A stretch of DNA of 34,097 nucleotides, from contig DRGC01000092.1 of assembly GCA_011050235.1 (NCBI GenBank), positions 1 to 34,097 on the forward strand. Direction: 5' to 3'. Both the position numbers and the translations under genes were made by a program. This stretch comes from Phycisphaerae bacterium. GTDB taxonomy: Bacteria > Planctomycetota > Phycisphaerae > SM23-33. How positions within the stretch are numbered: position 1 is the stretch's first letter; each line of letters begins with the position of its first letter. Below the pieces are notes generated by a model, which worked only from the letters and a program-made list of their open reading frames with translations, was not told where the DNA came from and made no database searches. Positions 24,101 to 31,109 of the stretch are shown piece by piece.

Positions 24101-24454
24101 GTCGGCCAGCAGGACGGCGTTGATCAGGCCGTTCCGCAGGTGGCGGTCGTGGGCCTCGACGTACCTGGCCACCTGGGCCGGCGTCTGCCGCCAAAGAGCG
24201 GGCCGAACCACCAGGGCCCGGATCGCCACGAACCAGCCGACCGCAATCGCCACCAGCAACATCCAGCGAAGTGTCGTCGGCGGCTGATCGGGCCAGTAGC
24301 CCACAGCCAGCACAGCAACGATCAGTGACCCGCAGACCACCGTCGCCGTCGCCGCCAGCCCCGCGGCCACACGGGCCGTCCGCCGCTGCGCCTGTACGTC
24401 GGCCAGGTCGCGGTGAAGCTCGTCAATGCCCTGGTAATGTATGGCCTCGGTCAT
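21158..24454 (-). CDS. DUF4175-like giant membrane-anchored coiled-coil protein
   Basis: The 1098-residue protein has three helices near residues 30-52, 62-83 and 156-173, then a long outward part. This begins with beta-rich domains (about 180-520, including Ig-like stretches such as VRLTYPAYTKLQPR and VAEVVIDGGQ). A charged alpha-helical, coiled-coil region follows (about 560-830), then a Gly/Ser/Pro-rich linker (about 880-985) and a C-terminal helical region. This architecture matches the DUF4175-type proteins common in planctomycetes and alphaproteobacteria, often near MoxR and von Willebrand genes, which are absent here. The role may lie in envelope organisation, but it is not established. 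I prefer ATG 24454; an upstream ATG at 24508 would add 18 residues lacking family likeness. Confidence 0.75.
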   Translation of the reverse strand: MTEAIHYQGIDELHRDLADVQAQRRTARVAAGLAATATVVCGSLIVAVLAVGYWPDQPPTTLRWMLLVAIAVGWFVAIRALVVRPALWRQTPAQVARYVEAHDRHLRNGLINAVLLADDTGQPSPQLVQRAIQETTQRARRLDWSDTVSFRRSRRWACAALAAVVAFGALVTFQPGPTRRALLAVAMPLRYVARDNTIKLTRLSPRDTALFAGQPLEIIATIDNPQGVPHVAEVVIDGGQVHTMLPTDSNTVYAASLGPVQKTLRYAVQIDDSRWPVDRRWYTVTVIERIKVNSMAVRLTYPAYTKLQPRVDDDFAGPIKAPAGSSAVLTVVFSAPAPGAQIQQRQADVIPMIRSDDGRTFTATIPVDADGAYRIVVRDERGEVLRHFPNQPNGDEERGEFWPITAIADRPPTVRFIAPGGDVSVGQGGRLAMQLSVADDYGLWAATIYAATDGKSFRPIHQVDPSKLVGGRLDYVHRFDDRLQAGDIVTYYAEVADGRDLPGVGGPQTARTATFTATIRDAAELADQRAKRYAELRRRLTALLKLQAAQRVNTGLCLSVHTTVGQVVETANAIAAAQKAVRAELADLASNFPFDQHTQAVHFVLAELAGNEAATAIAQAGALSGLAELARRERLAPALARTQEAIIARLETLLAVLAALKTTDTERDPAAGGDLSADAREELTRLKAALDEFIEAQRKIVEATTALAKTPADDLTADDRKLLGELAAAQDKWEAFLDEVFTDLSELARQDFASPLLLKELLSIKTDITMAKDALSAEAVEMAVSLEEAGIENAQALTTNLEKWLPDTPDRQKWSMEDPVDSDSIEQTELPTELQDMVGDLLEEEEDLFDEIEDITSKWTDSLDEGAGWEAADGPISNMSAQGVTGNVLPNSSEISGRSGEGRTGKSSGEFVQDEAVGKGGRRTPTRLTGEPYQAGQVRDSSAEPPGGATGGGKLSGAGSEGLEGPVPPPLAKELERMAAQQAVLVNRAERLAGKFAAGDLAGMRMLETVTLMNRVRNDLARYRYRNALRIRAKTITSLRDAAAALGGRVDVVADVTDALPAHLRDAIHDAAEAPLPAEFRRELEAYYRRLSRRADGK

Positions 24455-24560
24455 GGCGATCCCGCATGGCCCAACTATAACGTCCATCGGCGTGGGCGCA
24501 CAGGTCATCCACCATGTTCAACGCATGGGGAGCGGCCTTATGGCAATGGCCGGGTGCCCG

Positions 24561-24680
24561 GAAAAAGGGGACAGGCTACTTTTTGTGCCTTTGATCCGGC
24601 TCAACCTTCTGTTGCACGAGTAGCGCTTCGCATGCGATTCGCCTGCCACCAGGAACAAAAAGTAGCCTGTCCCCTTTTTC
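24561..24680. repeat. REP-like inverted repeat pair
   Basis: Two perfect 26-bp arms, 24561-24586 and 24655-24680, are inverted copies around a 68-bp centre. Each arm contains GGGGACAGGCTACTTTTT or its complement. Arms of this type, with the GGGGACAGG core, are widespread in bacterial genomes as REP/BIME-like elements and are thought to be moved by REP-associated Y1 transposases. The centre contains the palindrome CGCATGCG. No transposase gene lies in the window. Confidence 0.85.
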
Positions 24681-24715
24681 TGTCCGCCGCGCGAGTCACC
24701 CCAATACAATGCGCG

Positions 24716-26041
24716 CTACTGACTGTTGAAGGCCAGGTCGACCCAGGTGTCCATCTCCTGGTCGCTGATGGCGGTGGTCCGCCCGTCGGTGTACTCCTGA
24801 TCGACGCGCTGGCGAATGGCCTGCAGACGGGCGTCGTCTTTGGGCACCGTCATGCCGCGGGCGGTCTTGATCCAGTGCTGAATGCCCGCCGCGCCGGACT
24901 TGTCGGTGATCGCCACGCCGGGGGGACTGTGGAGAATGTTGCCTGTGTCGAAGGGGCTGTAGATCTCTTCGCTCTTGAGCAGCCCGTCGGCGTGGATGCC
25001 GGCGCGGGTGGTGTTGAAATCGCGCCCGACCAGCGGGTAGTTGGTGGGGATCTTGTAGCCGATCTGCTGGCGGTAGTAGTCGCCGATCTCCTTGATGACA
25101 ACATAGTTGATGCGCTCATCGTGGCCGCGGAGTTGAGCGGCCTCGACCACCATCGCTTCGACCGGCGTGTTGCCCGTTCGCTCGCCGATGCCCAGCAGCG
25201 TGCCGTTGCACGTCGAACACCCGTACAGCCACGCCGTCGCCGGGTTGATCAGCACCTTGTGGAAATCGTTGTGCCCGTGCCACTCCAGCAGGTCGCCGGG
25301 GTAGCCGGCGTCGCGGATCAGGGCGGCGACGAGCTTCGGCACCGACCGCGGCAGGGCGGCATTGGGCCAGGGCACGCCGAAACCCAACGTGTCGCACAGG
25401 CGGACCTTGATATCCATGCCGCTCTCATCGCGGAGCTTGAGCAGCTCGCAGACGAACGGGACGACGAAGCCGTAGATGTCGGCCCGCGTGATGTCCTCCA
25501 GGTGGCAGCGGGGCGTGATGCCCTCGGCCAGGGCGTCCTTGACGACGCCGAGGTACTGGTTCATCGCCTGCCTGCGGGTCTTCCGGAGCTTCAGGAATAT
25601 GTGATAGTCGCTGCACGAGGTCAGGATGCCGGTCTCGGGCAGGTGCATGTCCTTAACGAGTTGGAAATCCGCCTTGACCGCGCGAATCCAGCCGGTGACC
25701 TTGGGGAACTCAAACCCGAGCTCCAGACATTTCGCCACGGCCTCGCGGTCGTGCTCGGAGTACAGGAAGAACTCGCTGTGGCGGATCAGCCCGCTGCCGC
25801 CGTCGAGCTTGTGCAGCAAGGTGTAGAGATCGACGATCTGTTCGACGGCATAAGGCGGGCGGGCCTGTTGGCCGTCGCGGAAGGTTGTGTCGCTGATGGC
25901 GAAGTGCTCAGCCGGGGCCTGGGCGACGGTGGCGTCCTCGAAGACCACACGCGGCAGCGTGGTGTACGGAAACATGTCGCGATAGAGCTCGGGCTCGTCC
26001 ACGTTCTGCAGCGGAAATTTGTCGGCTGTCTGGTCGTTCAA
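24716..26041 (-). CDS. Re-citrate synthase / homocitrate synthase family enzyme
   Basis: This 441-residue member of the HMGL-like acyltransferase family condenses acetyl-CoA with a 2-oxo acid. The catalytic opening SDTTFRDGQQ is at 50-59 with D51, R55 and D56; the metal ligands HGHND are at 255-259; GERTGN is at 286-291 and AGIHADG at 346-352. It lacks the LeuA regulatory domain. Long stretches (FFLYSEHDREAV, GWIRAVKADF, ILTSCSDYHIFLKL, RCHLEDITRADIYGF) resemble the Re-type citrate synthase of anaerobes more than ordinary LeuA or NifV. The most likely reaction is oxaloacetate plus acetyl-CoA to citrate with Re stereochemistry. Translation starts at TTG 26041, with AGGAG six bases upstream. 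A strong promoter and a leader hairpin precede it. Confidence 0.75.
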   Translation of the reverse strand: MNDQTADKFPLQNVDEPELYRDMFPYTTLPRVVFEDATVAQAPAEHFAISDTTFRDGQQARPPYAVEQIVDLYTLLHKLDGGSGLIRHSEFFLYSEHDREAVAKCLELGFEFPKVTGWIRAVKADFQLVKDMHLPETGILTSCSDYHIFLKLRKTRRQAMNQYLGVVKDALAEGITPRCHLEDITRADIYGFVVPFVCELLKLRDESGMDIKVRLCDTLGFGVPWPNAALPRSVPKLVAALIRDAGYPGDLLEWHGHNDFHKVLINPATAWLYGCSTCNGTLLGIGERTGNTPVEAMVVEAAQLRGHDERINYVVIKEIGDYYRQQIGYKIPTNYPLVGRDFNTTRAGIHADGLLKSEEIYSPFDTGNILHSPPGVAITDKSGAAGIQHWIKTARGMTVPKDDARLQAIRQRVDQEYTDGRTTAISDQEMDTWVDLAFNSQ

Positions 26042-26077
26042 CGGAGGCTCCTGAATCTTGCCCGAATCGCCTTAGGC

Positions 26078-26098
26078 GTGCGGCAGATACAGCCGCAC
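26078..26098 (-). promoter_or_regulatory. Leader hairpin of the Re-citrate-synthase-like gene
   Basis: GTGCGGC and GCCGCAC form a 7-bp stem around a 7-nt loop near the 5' end of the message. A second short stem CGCC/GGCG lies just downstream. They may stabilise the transcript; no riboswitch class is recognised. Confidence 0.4.
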
Positions 26099-26111
26099 AA
26101 GAGAAGGAAAC

Positions 26112-26140
26112 ATTGTAGCCCCTGGCCGGCCGTCTGGCAA
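26112..26140 (-). promoter_or_regulatory. Promoter of the Re-citrate-synthase-like gene
   Basis: TTGCCA (26140-26135), a 17-bp spacer and TACAAT (26117-26112) lie on the minus strand, about 70 bp before the TTG start. Confidence 0.75.
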
Positions 26141-26201
26141 GACGCACCTTCACAGGCTCATAACGCCTTTGCCGCCATGGCTCCCAGCCGGCGCCCGCTG
26201 G

Positions 26202-27305
26202 CTACAGTTGCACCTCGCCGATGCGTTCGGCGATTTCGACGATCTCTTCGATGCGCTCGCAGATCGGCAGGTGCTGGGTGCACTTGGCTTCACATTCGCC
26301 GCACTGGGTGCATTCCTTGCCGGTCTCGGCCGGTAAGGTCCAGTGGTACTGCATCCGGCCGGCCACGGCCCGGTCGTCTCCGCCGAGGACTTTGACGTTG
26401 AAGGTGTCCATGAACTTGGGAATCTCCACCCCCGCGGGGCACGGGAGGCAATACCCACAGCCCGTGCAGATGCCGTCGAACTGGTCGAGAATATTCTCGC
26501 GCAACTTCGCCAGGTGCGCGGCGCTGTGGGCCTTGAAGTTCTCGGCGGCCTCACACGCCTGGTCGACGTGATCCTTGGTCGTGAACCCCACCAGCGCGGA
26601 GGTGATGTTGGGGTTGGAGAGGTTAAACCGCAGGGCGGCCGCGACTACGTTGGGATCATCGACATCACGGATGAAGTCGAACCGCTCGGCGTTTTGCGGG
26701 ATCAGCCCGCCGCCAAGGGGGTTCATGGTGAGCACGCCCATCTGCTTCTCGCCGGCGGCCGTGACCGCCGCATCACGATACGGGAAGTTGATCGCACAGT
26801 ACCCCAGCAGCACGCCGTCGAGGTCGACTTCGTTAATGACGCCCTTGAGGTCATCGCCGGGCAGATGGCTGGAGACGGCTACATGGCGCACCAGGCCCTC
26901 GTCCTTGGCCTTGAAGGCCGCCGCCACCGCGCCGCCGTCGACGCGCTGGCGCCAGACCTCCAACGACGTGACCCACCAGATATAGAACAGGTCGAGCTGC
27001 TCGATTCCCAGCCGCTCGAGGGACTGCTCGATGCCGGCTCGCAGCTCGTCGCCGTCGGGGGACGAGCTCTTGGTGGCGATGTAAACCCGGTCGCGGTCCA
27101 TGTGCCCGATGGCGGCGCCGTAGATCACCTCACTCTGCTGGCGGCAATAGCCGGGGGCGGTGTCGAAGTGGTTGATGCCCTTGTTGTAGGCGTGCAGGAC
27201 GATTTCGGCGTTGGCGTCGGTGTCTTCCGGATTATCGAATCTCATCCCGCCGAAGCTGACGAGGCTGAAATCCATGTCGCTGCGGCCGTAGCGTCGCGTC
27301 TGCAT
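26202..27305 (-). CDS. Aldo/keto reductase with C-terminal 2x[4Fe-4S] ferredoxin domain
   Basis: The 367-residue protein joins an aldo/keto reductase barrel (1-260) to a dicluster ferredoxin tail. The cysteines are C280, C283, C286 and C289 (CTGCGYCLPCP), then C332, C335, C338 and C342 (CTQCGECEAKC). Of the AKR catalytic tetrad, D48, Y53 and K79 are present, but the position of the histidine appears as W110 (LFYIWW), whereas the paralog upstream keeps a histidine. The enzyme may thus act differently, possibly passing electrons between ferredoxin and a carbonyl substrate. It starts two bases after the stop of the paralog at 27308-28450, so they are co-transcribed. The substrate is unknown. Confidence 0.85.
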   Translation of the reverse strand: MQTRRYGRSDMDFSLVSFGGMRFDNPEDTDANAEIVLHAYNKGINHFDTAPGYCRQQSEVIYGAAIGHMDRDRVYIATKSSSPDGDELRAGIEQSLERLGIEQLDLFYIWWVTSLEVWRQRVDGGAVAAAFKAKDEGLVRHVAVSSHLPGDDLKGVINEVDLDGVLLGYCAINFPYRDAAVTAAGEKQMGVLTMNPLGGGLIPQNAERFDFIRDVDDPNVVAAALRFNLSNPNITSALVGFTTKDHVDQACEAAENFKAHSAAHLAKLRENILDQFDGICTGCGYCLPCPAGVEIPKFMDTFNVKVLGGDDRAVAGRMQYHWTLPAETGKECTQCGECEAKCTQHLPICERIEEIVEIAERIGEVQL

Positions 27306-27307
27306 CG

Positions 27308-28450
27308 TTAGGTCTCACCGCCGCTATCGTTCTTGACGGCCAGAAGTTCGTGGGCGTCGGCCAGTTGCGTTCGAATCGGGATGTTCTGCGGGCATTTGTC
27401 TTCGCATTCGCCGCAGTCGGTGCAGGCGTCGGCCTGCTTGGATTCGTCGCCCTTATGCGCGCCGATCTGGGCGTAGGCTTTTCTGGCCGCCTCCCACAGG
27501 CCGTACACGCGCCCGCGGTTGAAGTTGTGGAACACCTGCGGAATCGCCACGCCGGCCGGGCAGGGCTGGCAGTACTTGCAGTAGGTGCAGTACAACTCCG
27601 CCATCTTCTCGAGCTCGGCCATCCGGCCGGTGATTGTCTCGCGATCCTCGTCGGTCAGGCTGACCTCATCGGCCGCGGAGGCGAGGTTCTCCACCACGTC
27701 GGTCATCTTGGTCATGCCCGACAGGGCGATCGTCACGTTCGGGTTGCTCAGCACAAACCGGATCGCCAGCTCCGCCGTGCTCTTGACATCCGGGACGAAC
27801 TGCCCGAAGACCTCGCTGCTCTCGGCCAGCAGGCCGCCGCCGACGGGGCCCATCACCACCACGCCCATTCCGCTGGCGTGGGCGTAGGCGATGCCTTCCT
27901 CCAGTTGGCGATCGGCCAGGTTGTACTGCAGCGTGATCGACTCGAACGCGCCGGTGTCGACGATCTTCATCAACGCTTCGTTGTTGTCGTGGAAGCTGCA
28001 GCTGATGTGGCGGATCAGGCCTTGATCCCGGGCCTTGCTGAACCACTTGAGGGTACGCGGCTCGAGGGAGTCCTCGTAACGCTTCCAACTGACGCCGTGT
28101 TGATTGTAGATGTCGATATAGTCGACCTGCAGCAGGCGCAGGCTATCCTCGAGGTTCTTCCACCAGAGCGATTCATCCTCGTCGTAGTAGTGGTTCTTGG
28201 TCGAGATGATCACCTTGTCTCGCCAGCCCTTGAGCGCATCGCCGACGGCGCGCTGGCTATCGGCCTTGCAGTAGAACACCGCCGAGTCGACGTAGTTGAC
28301 GCCGGCCTCGAACGCGCGATGCATCATCGCGACGGTCTTGGCGGTATCGACGCGGGCGTCGTCGCCCTCGCCCACCATCGGCAGGCGCATCGCACCGAAC
28401 CCCAGTTGCGAGACCTTCAGGCCCGTTCGGCCAAGCGTGCGATAGATCAT
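27308..28450 (-). CDS. Aldo/keto reductase with C-terminal 2x[4Fe-4S] ferredoxin domain
   Basis: The 380-residue protein has an AKR barrel with D55, Y60, K85 and H118 (IYNQHG) at the expected catalytic positions and a C-terminal ferredoxin part with CTYCKYCQPCP and CTDCGECEDKC. AKR-ferredoxin fusions are frequent in anaerobes and are often annotated only as oxidoreductases. GGAGAGATGGA precedes the ATG at 28450, and a promoter lies about 30-60 bp upstream. It is the first gene of a two-gene unit with a diverged paralog. Substrate and cofactor preference are not evident from the sequence. Confidence 0.87.
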   Translation of the reverse strand: MIYRTLGRTGLKVSQLGFGAMRLPMVGEGDDARVDTAKTVAMMHRAFEAGVNYVDSAVFYCKADSQRAVGDALKGWRDKVIISTKNHYYDEDESLWWKNLEDSLRLLQVDYIDIYNQHGVSWKRYEDSLEPRTLKWFSKARDQGLIRHISCSFHDNNEALMKIVDTGAFESITLQYNLADRQLEEGIAYAHASGMGVVVMGPVGGGLLAESSEVFGQFVPDVKSTAELAIRFVLSNPNVTIALSGMTKMTDVVENLASAADEVSLTDEDRETITGRMAELEKMAELYCTYCKYCQPCPAGVAIPQVFHNFNRGRVYGLWEAARKAYAQIGAHKGDESKQADACTDCGECEDKCPQNIPIRTQLADAHELLAVKNDSGGET

Positions 28451-28480
28451 TCCATCTCTCCGTTCATTGGCAAACCACTA

Positions 28481-28509
28481 ATGATAGCACATTCGCCAGC
28501 GACCTTCAA
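28481..28509 (-). promoter_or_regulatory. Promoter of the aldo/keto reductase pair
   Basis: TTGAAG (28509-28504), a 17-bp spacer and TATCAT (28486-28481) lie on the minus strand, 30 bp before the first ATG. Confidence 0.65.
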
Positions 28510-28529
28510 ACGGCCGCAACGGGGGGTTG

Positions 28530-29819
28530 TCAGCGGGCCTGGGTGGTCGGGTGGCGGCGGACGCCTGGGGTGCGAGGGGGCTGTTCCGGCAGGGGGTCGG
28601 TTTGACGGGGGTCGGCGTAGAGGTGGACGTTGTCCAGCAGCGTCTGGCCCGGGGGCCAGTAGCAGAAAATGTCGATTCGCAGCCACTGGACGTTATCCGG
28701 CAGGCCGCCGCGCGGCGGGAAGGGGGCGGCGAAGTGCTCCCAGTCGTCGGTTTGGCTGCGACAGGCCAGGTACCAGCGGTAGCATTCCCGGCGATAACGC
28801 TCGGGGTGGGCGGCTGTGTCGGCTTTGATGAGCTTAGTGCGATCATCTTCCGGCAGGGCGGCGAAGGTCTCCGGCGTCAGGTCACGCTCGCGCAACGACA
28901 GTTCGTGCAGGCCGTCGGCGGGGGCGTCGAGGAACCCTTTCACGAAGATTCGGGGAATGGCCCCCTTGCCGGCGATGGATTTCACGTCGGCCGTCAACCA
29001 GTAGCGCCGGCCGGAGGCGGCCTTGATCCACGTACTGCGGACGTGAACGCCCTCCAGGCCCCCGAGCGATTCGTAGCTGGTGTCCGCCTCGATTGTCGGC
29101 GGGTTAGCCCGGTCGGCGTCGCCTTGGGCCAGCGCCCGGCGATAGTCCAGGTAGGGCAGACGCTTCAGATCGGTGCGAACGCGCAGCACCTTGCCGCGAT
29201 CGTCCGGGCCGGCCTCATAGAAGACCGCCACGTTATCGGCCACGTCCCAGCCGGTCTGGCCGTCGTCGAAGCTGCCGTTGACGTTCAGCGGCCGGCCGAA
29301 GGCTTCTGGCTCGGCCTCGTCACCAACCTGCGGCGGCGTCCATTGCGCCCGGCCGGCAAGGTCCTCGACAATCTGACGACAAATGACGGCCCGCCAGCGC
29401 TCGGTGTCATCGGTATAGGTGGTCGATTCAGTGGAGTTCGGGGCGGTGGTGCTCTTAACAACGACGGTCACCGTCGAGCCGGTGCGTGTGGCCCTGGCCC
29501 ACAGGAGCACGGAAGCGCCCGTGGCCTCAAAGAGCCTTTGCGGCTCGTCCCACGGTGCGACGCTGTCGTACAGGGCGTTGGTCAACTGCTGGGTGGTGAT
29601 GCGGTCGACCACGTCAAAGGCATCGTGCCGTCGCAGCTTCAGCCGCAAGCTATCGGCCAGTTTCCGGTCAAGCCCGTCGGGCCCGTTGAAGTCCAGGACG
29701 ATCACACGGATGACGGATTCGGCAGCTTCGGCGGCCTCGCCCTCGTCGCCACCGGCCAATCCCGGCCAGAGGCCAAAGGCCAACACGACGCAGCCGAGCT
29801 TCCTCAGCATGCTAACCAC
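28530..29819 (-). CDS. Exported protein of unknown function
   Basis: The 429-residue protein has a signal peptide (about 1-24, ending GLAGG). Residues 35-160 (VIRVIVLDFNGPDGLDRKLA then DVVDRITTQQL and ASVLLWARA) resemble the CsgG/FlgO-like or TolB-like amino-terminal folds found in envelope proteins, where a protein assesses or assembles small secretion components. The likeness is weak. Residues 190-300 (LNVNGSFDDGQTGWDVADN, YWLTADVKS) look like a carbohydrate-binding-type beta sandwich. The C-terminus is Pro/Arg-rich. GTG 29819 is used because AAGGGA lies seven bases upstream; an in-frame ATG follows three codons later. No partner genes are adjacent. Confidence 0.6.
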   Translation of the reverse strand: MVSMLRKLGCVVLAFGLWPGLAGGDEGEAAEAAESVIRVIVLDFNGPDGLDRKLADSLRLKLRRHDAFDVVDRITTQQLTNALYDSVAPWDEPQRLFEATGASVLLWARATRTGSTVTVVVKSTTAPNSTESTTYTDDTERWRAVICRQIVEDLAGRAQWTPPQVGDEAEPEAFGRPLNVNGSFDDGQTGWDVADNVAVFYEAGPDDRGKVLRVRTDLKRLPYLDYRRALAQGDADRANPPTIEADTSYESLGGLEGVHVRSTWIKAASGRRYWLTADVKSIAGKGAIPRIFVKGFLDAPADGLHELSLRERDLTPETFAALPEDDRTKLIKADTAAHPERYRRECYRWYLACRSQTDDWEHFAAPFPPRGGLPDNVQWLRIDIFCYWPPGQTLLDNVHLYADPRQTDPLPEQPPRTPGVRRHPTTQAR

Positions 29820-29844
29820 TTGAAGTTCCCTTCGTTAGATGCCG

Positions 29845-29872
29845 ATTATAGGGTATTAGCTCGTTGCGGCAA
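29845..29872 (-). promoter_or_regulatory. Promoter of the exported protein gene
   Basis: TTGCCG (29872-29867), a 16-bp spacer and a perfect TATAAT (29850-29845) lie on the minus strand, 25 bp before the GTG start. Confidence 0.7.
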
Positions 29873-29963
29873 TGCCGGGGCGAGTGTGCGCCCATAGACT
29901 AGATAGGCTGCAGCGCCGTATTATCCGGTGGCTAGGCCCGACCGGCAATTGCAGGAGACATTC

Positions 29964-31100
29964 ATGATCAAGCAGCGGCTCTTCACGCCCGGTCCAACCG
30001 ATGTGCCGCCCGAAGTGCTCAACGCAATGGCTCAGCCGATGTTTCACCATCGCACCCAGCGTTTCCGGGACATGTTCGCGCGCGTCGGGGCCGCCCTGCA
30101 AGAAATCCTCATGACGGGCAACGATCTGCTCACCATTGCCGGCAGCGGGACGGCCGGCATGGAGGCGGCCATCGCCTGCGCCGTGCCGCGCGATAAGAAG
30201 GTGCTCGTCGCCGACGGCGGCAAGTTCGGCGAGCGATGGGTCAAGGTCGCCAAGCGCTACGGCCTGGACGTCGATGCGGTCAAGCTCGAGTGGGGCACGG
30301 GCCTGCAGGCCGACGTCGTTGCCGACAAGCTCGCCGGCGGCGACTACGGCGCGGTCGTCACCGTCCACAGCGAGACATCCACCGCCACCGCCTGCGATCT
30401 ACAGGCGATTGCCAAGGTCGTCGCCGCGACCGATGCGATCCTGATCGCCGACTGCATCACCTCCGCCGCGGCCCTGCCGCTGCGAACCGACGAGTGGGGG
30501 GTCGACATCGTCGCCACCGGCAGCCAGAAGGCCCTGATGCTGCCTCCGGGGCTGGCGTTTCTGAGCGTCTCGGACAAGGCGTGGGCCGCCATCGACACAA
30601 TCGACGCCCCGTGCCTGTACCTGGACCTGAAGGCCTACCGAAAATCGCTGGCCAAGAACGATACGCCCTACACGGCGCCGGTCAGTCTGATTCGCGGGGC
30701 TGAGGTCGCCTTCGACATGATCAACGCCGTCGGGATCGAGACGGTTTGGCATCGCACGGCCTGCCTGGCCCAGGCGACGCGAGCGGGCTGCGAGGCGCTC
30801 GGCATGGCGGTGTTCTCCAGTCAGCCCAGCGACAGCGTGACGGCGATCTATCTGCCGGAGGGCGTCACCGACAAGCAGTTCCGCGATACGCTCCGCAATC
30901 GATACGGCTGCTCGGTCGCCGGCGGGCAGGACGAACTGAAAGACAAGGTCATTCGGGTCTCGCACATGGGCTACGTCGACCCGATCGACACGCTGGGACT
31001 GATCGGCGCCATCGAACACACGCTCGTTGCCTGCGGCGTGACGGTCGAGATCGGAACCGGCCCGGCCGCAGCGGCCAAGGCGCTGGCCGATTGGCGTTAG
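29964..31100 (+). CDS. Class V aminotransferase, serine/alanine-glyoxylate type
   Basis: The 378-residue PLP enzyme starts MIKQRLFTPGPTDVP, the usual opening of this family. The PLP-binding lysine is K189 in GSQKALMLPPG. SGTAGMEAA (61-69) contributes to cofactor binding and HRTQRF to substrate binding. The ATG at 29964 has GCAGGAGA upstream. It is followed 9 bp later by serA, so it most likely provides the phosphohydroxypyruvate-to-phosphoserine transamination, as proposed for similar class V enzymes in organisms lacking classical SerC. Alanine-glyoxylate or serine-pyruvate activity is the alternative. Confidence 0.88.
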   Translation: MIKQRLFTPGPTDVPPEVLNAMAQPMFHHRTQRFRDMFARVGAALQEILMTGNDLLTIAGSGTAGMEAAIACAVPRDKKVLVADGGKFGERWVKVAKRYGLDVDAVKLEWGTGLQADVVADKLAGGDYGAVVTVHSETSTATACDLQAIAKVVAATDAILIADCITSAAALPLRTDEWGVDIVATGSQKALMLPPGLAFLSVSDKAWAAIDTIDAPCLYLDLKAYRKSLAKNDTPYTAPVSLIRGAEVAFDMINAVGIETVWHRTACLAQATRAGCEALGMAVFSSQPSDSVTAIYLPEGVTDKQFRDTLRNRYGCSVAGGQDELKDKVIRVSHMGYVDPIDTLGLIGAIEHTLVACGVTVEIGTGPAAAAKALADWR

Positions 31101-31109
31101 GAGATCGAG

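Noticed and set aside
24561-24680. CRISPR or IS end
   Set aside because: There are only two arms, in inverted orientation, with no regular spacers and no transposase frame.
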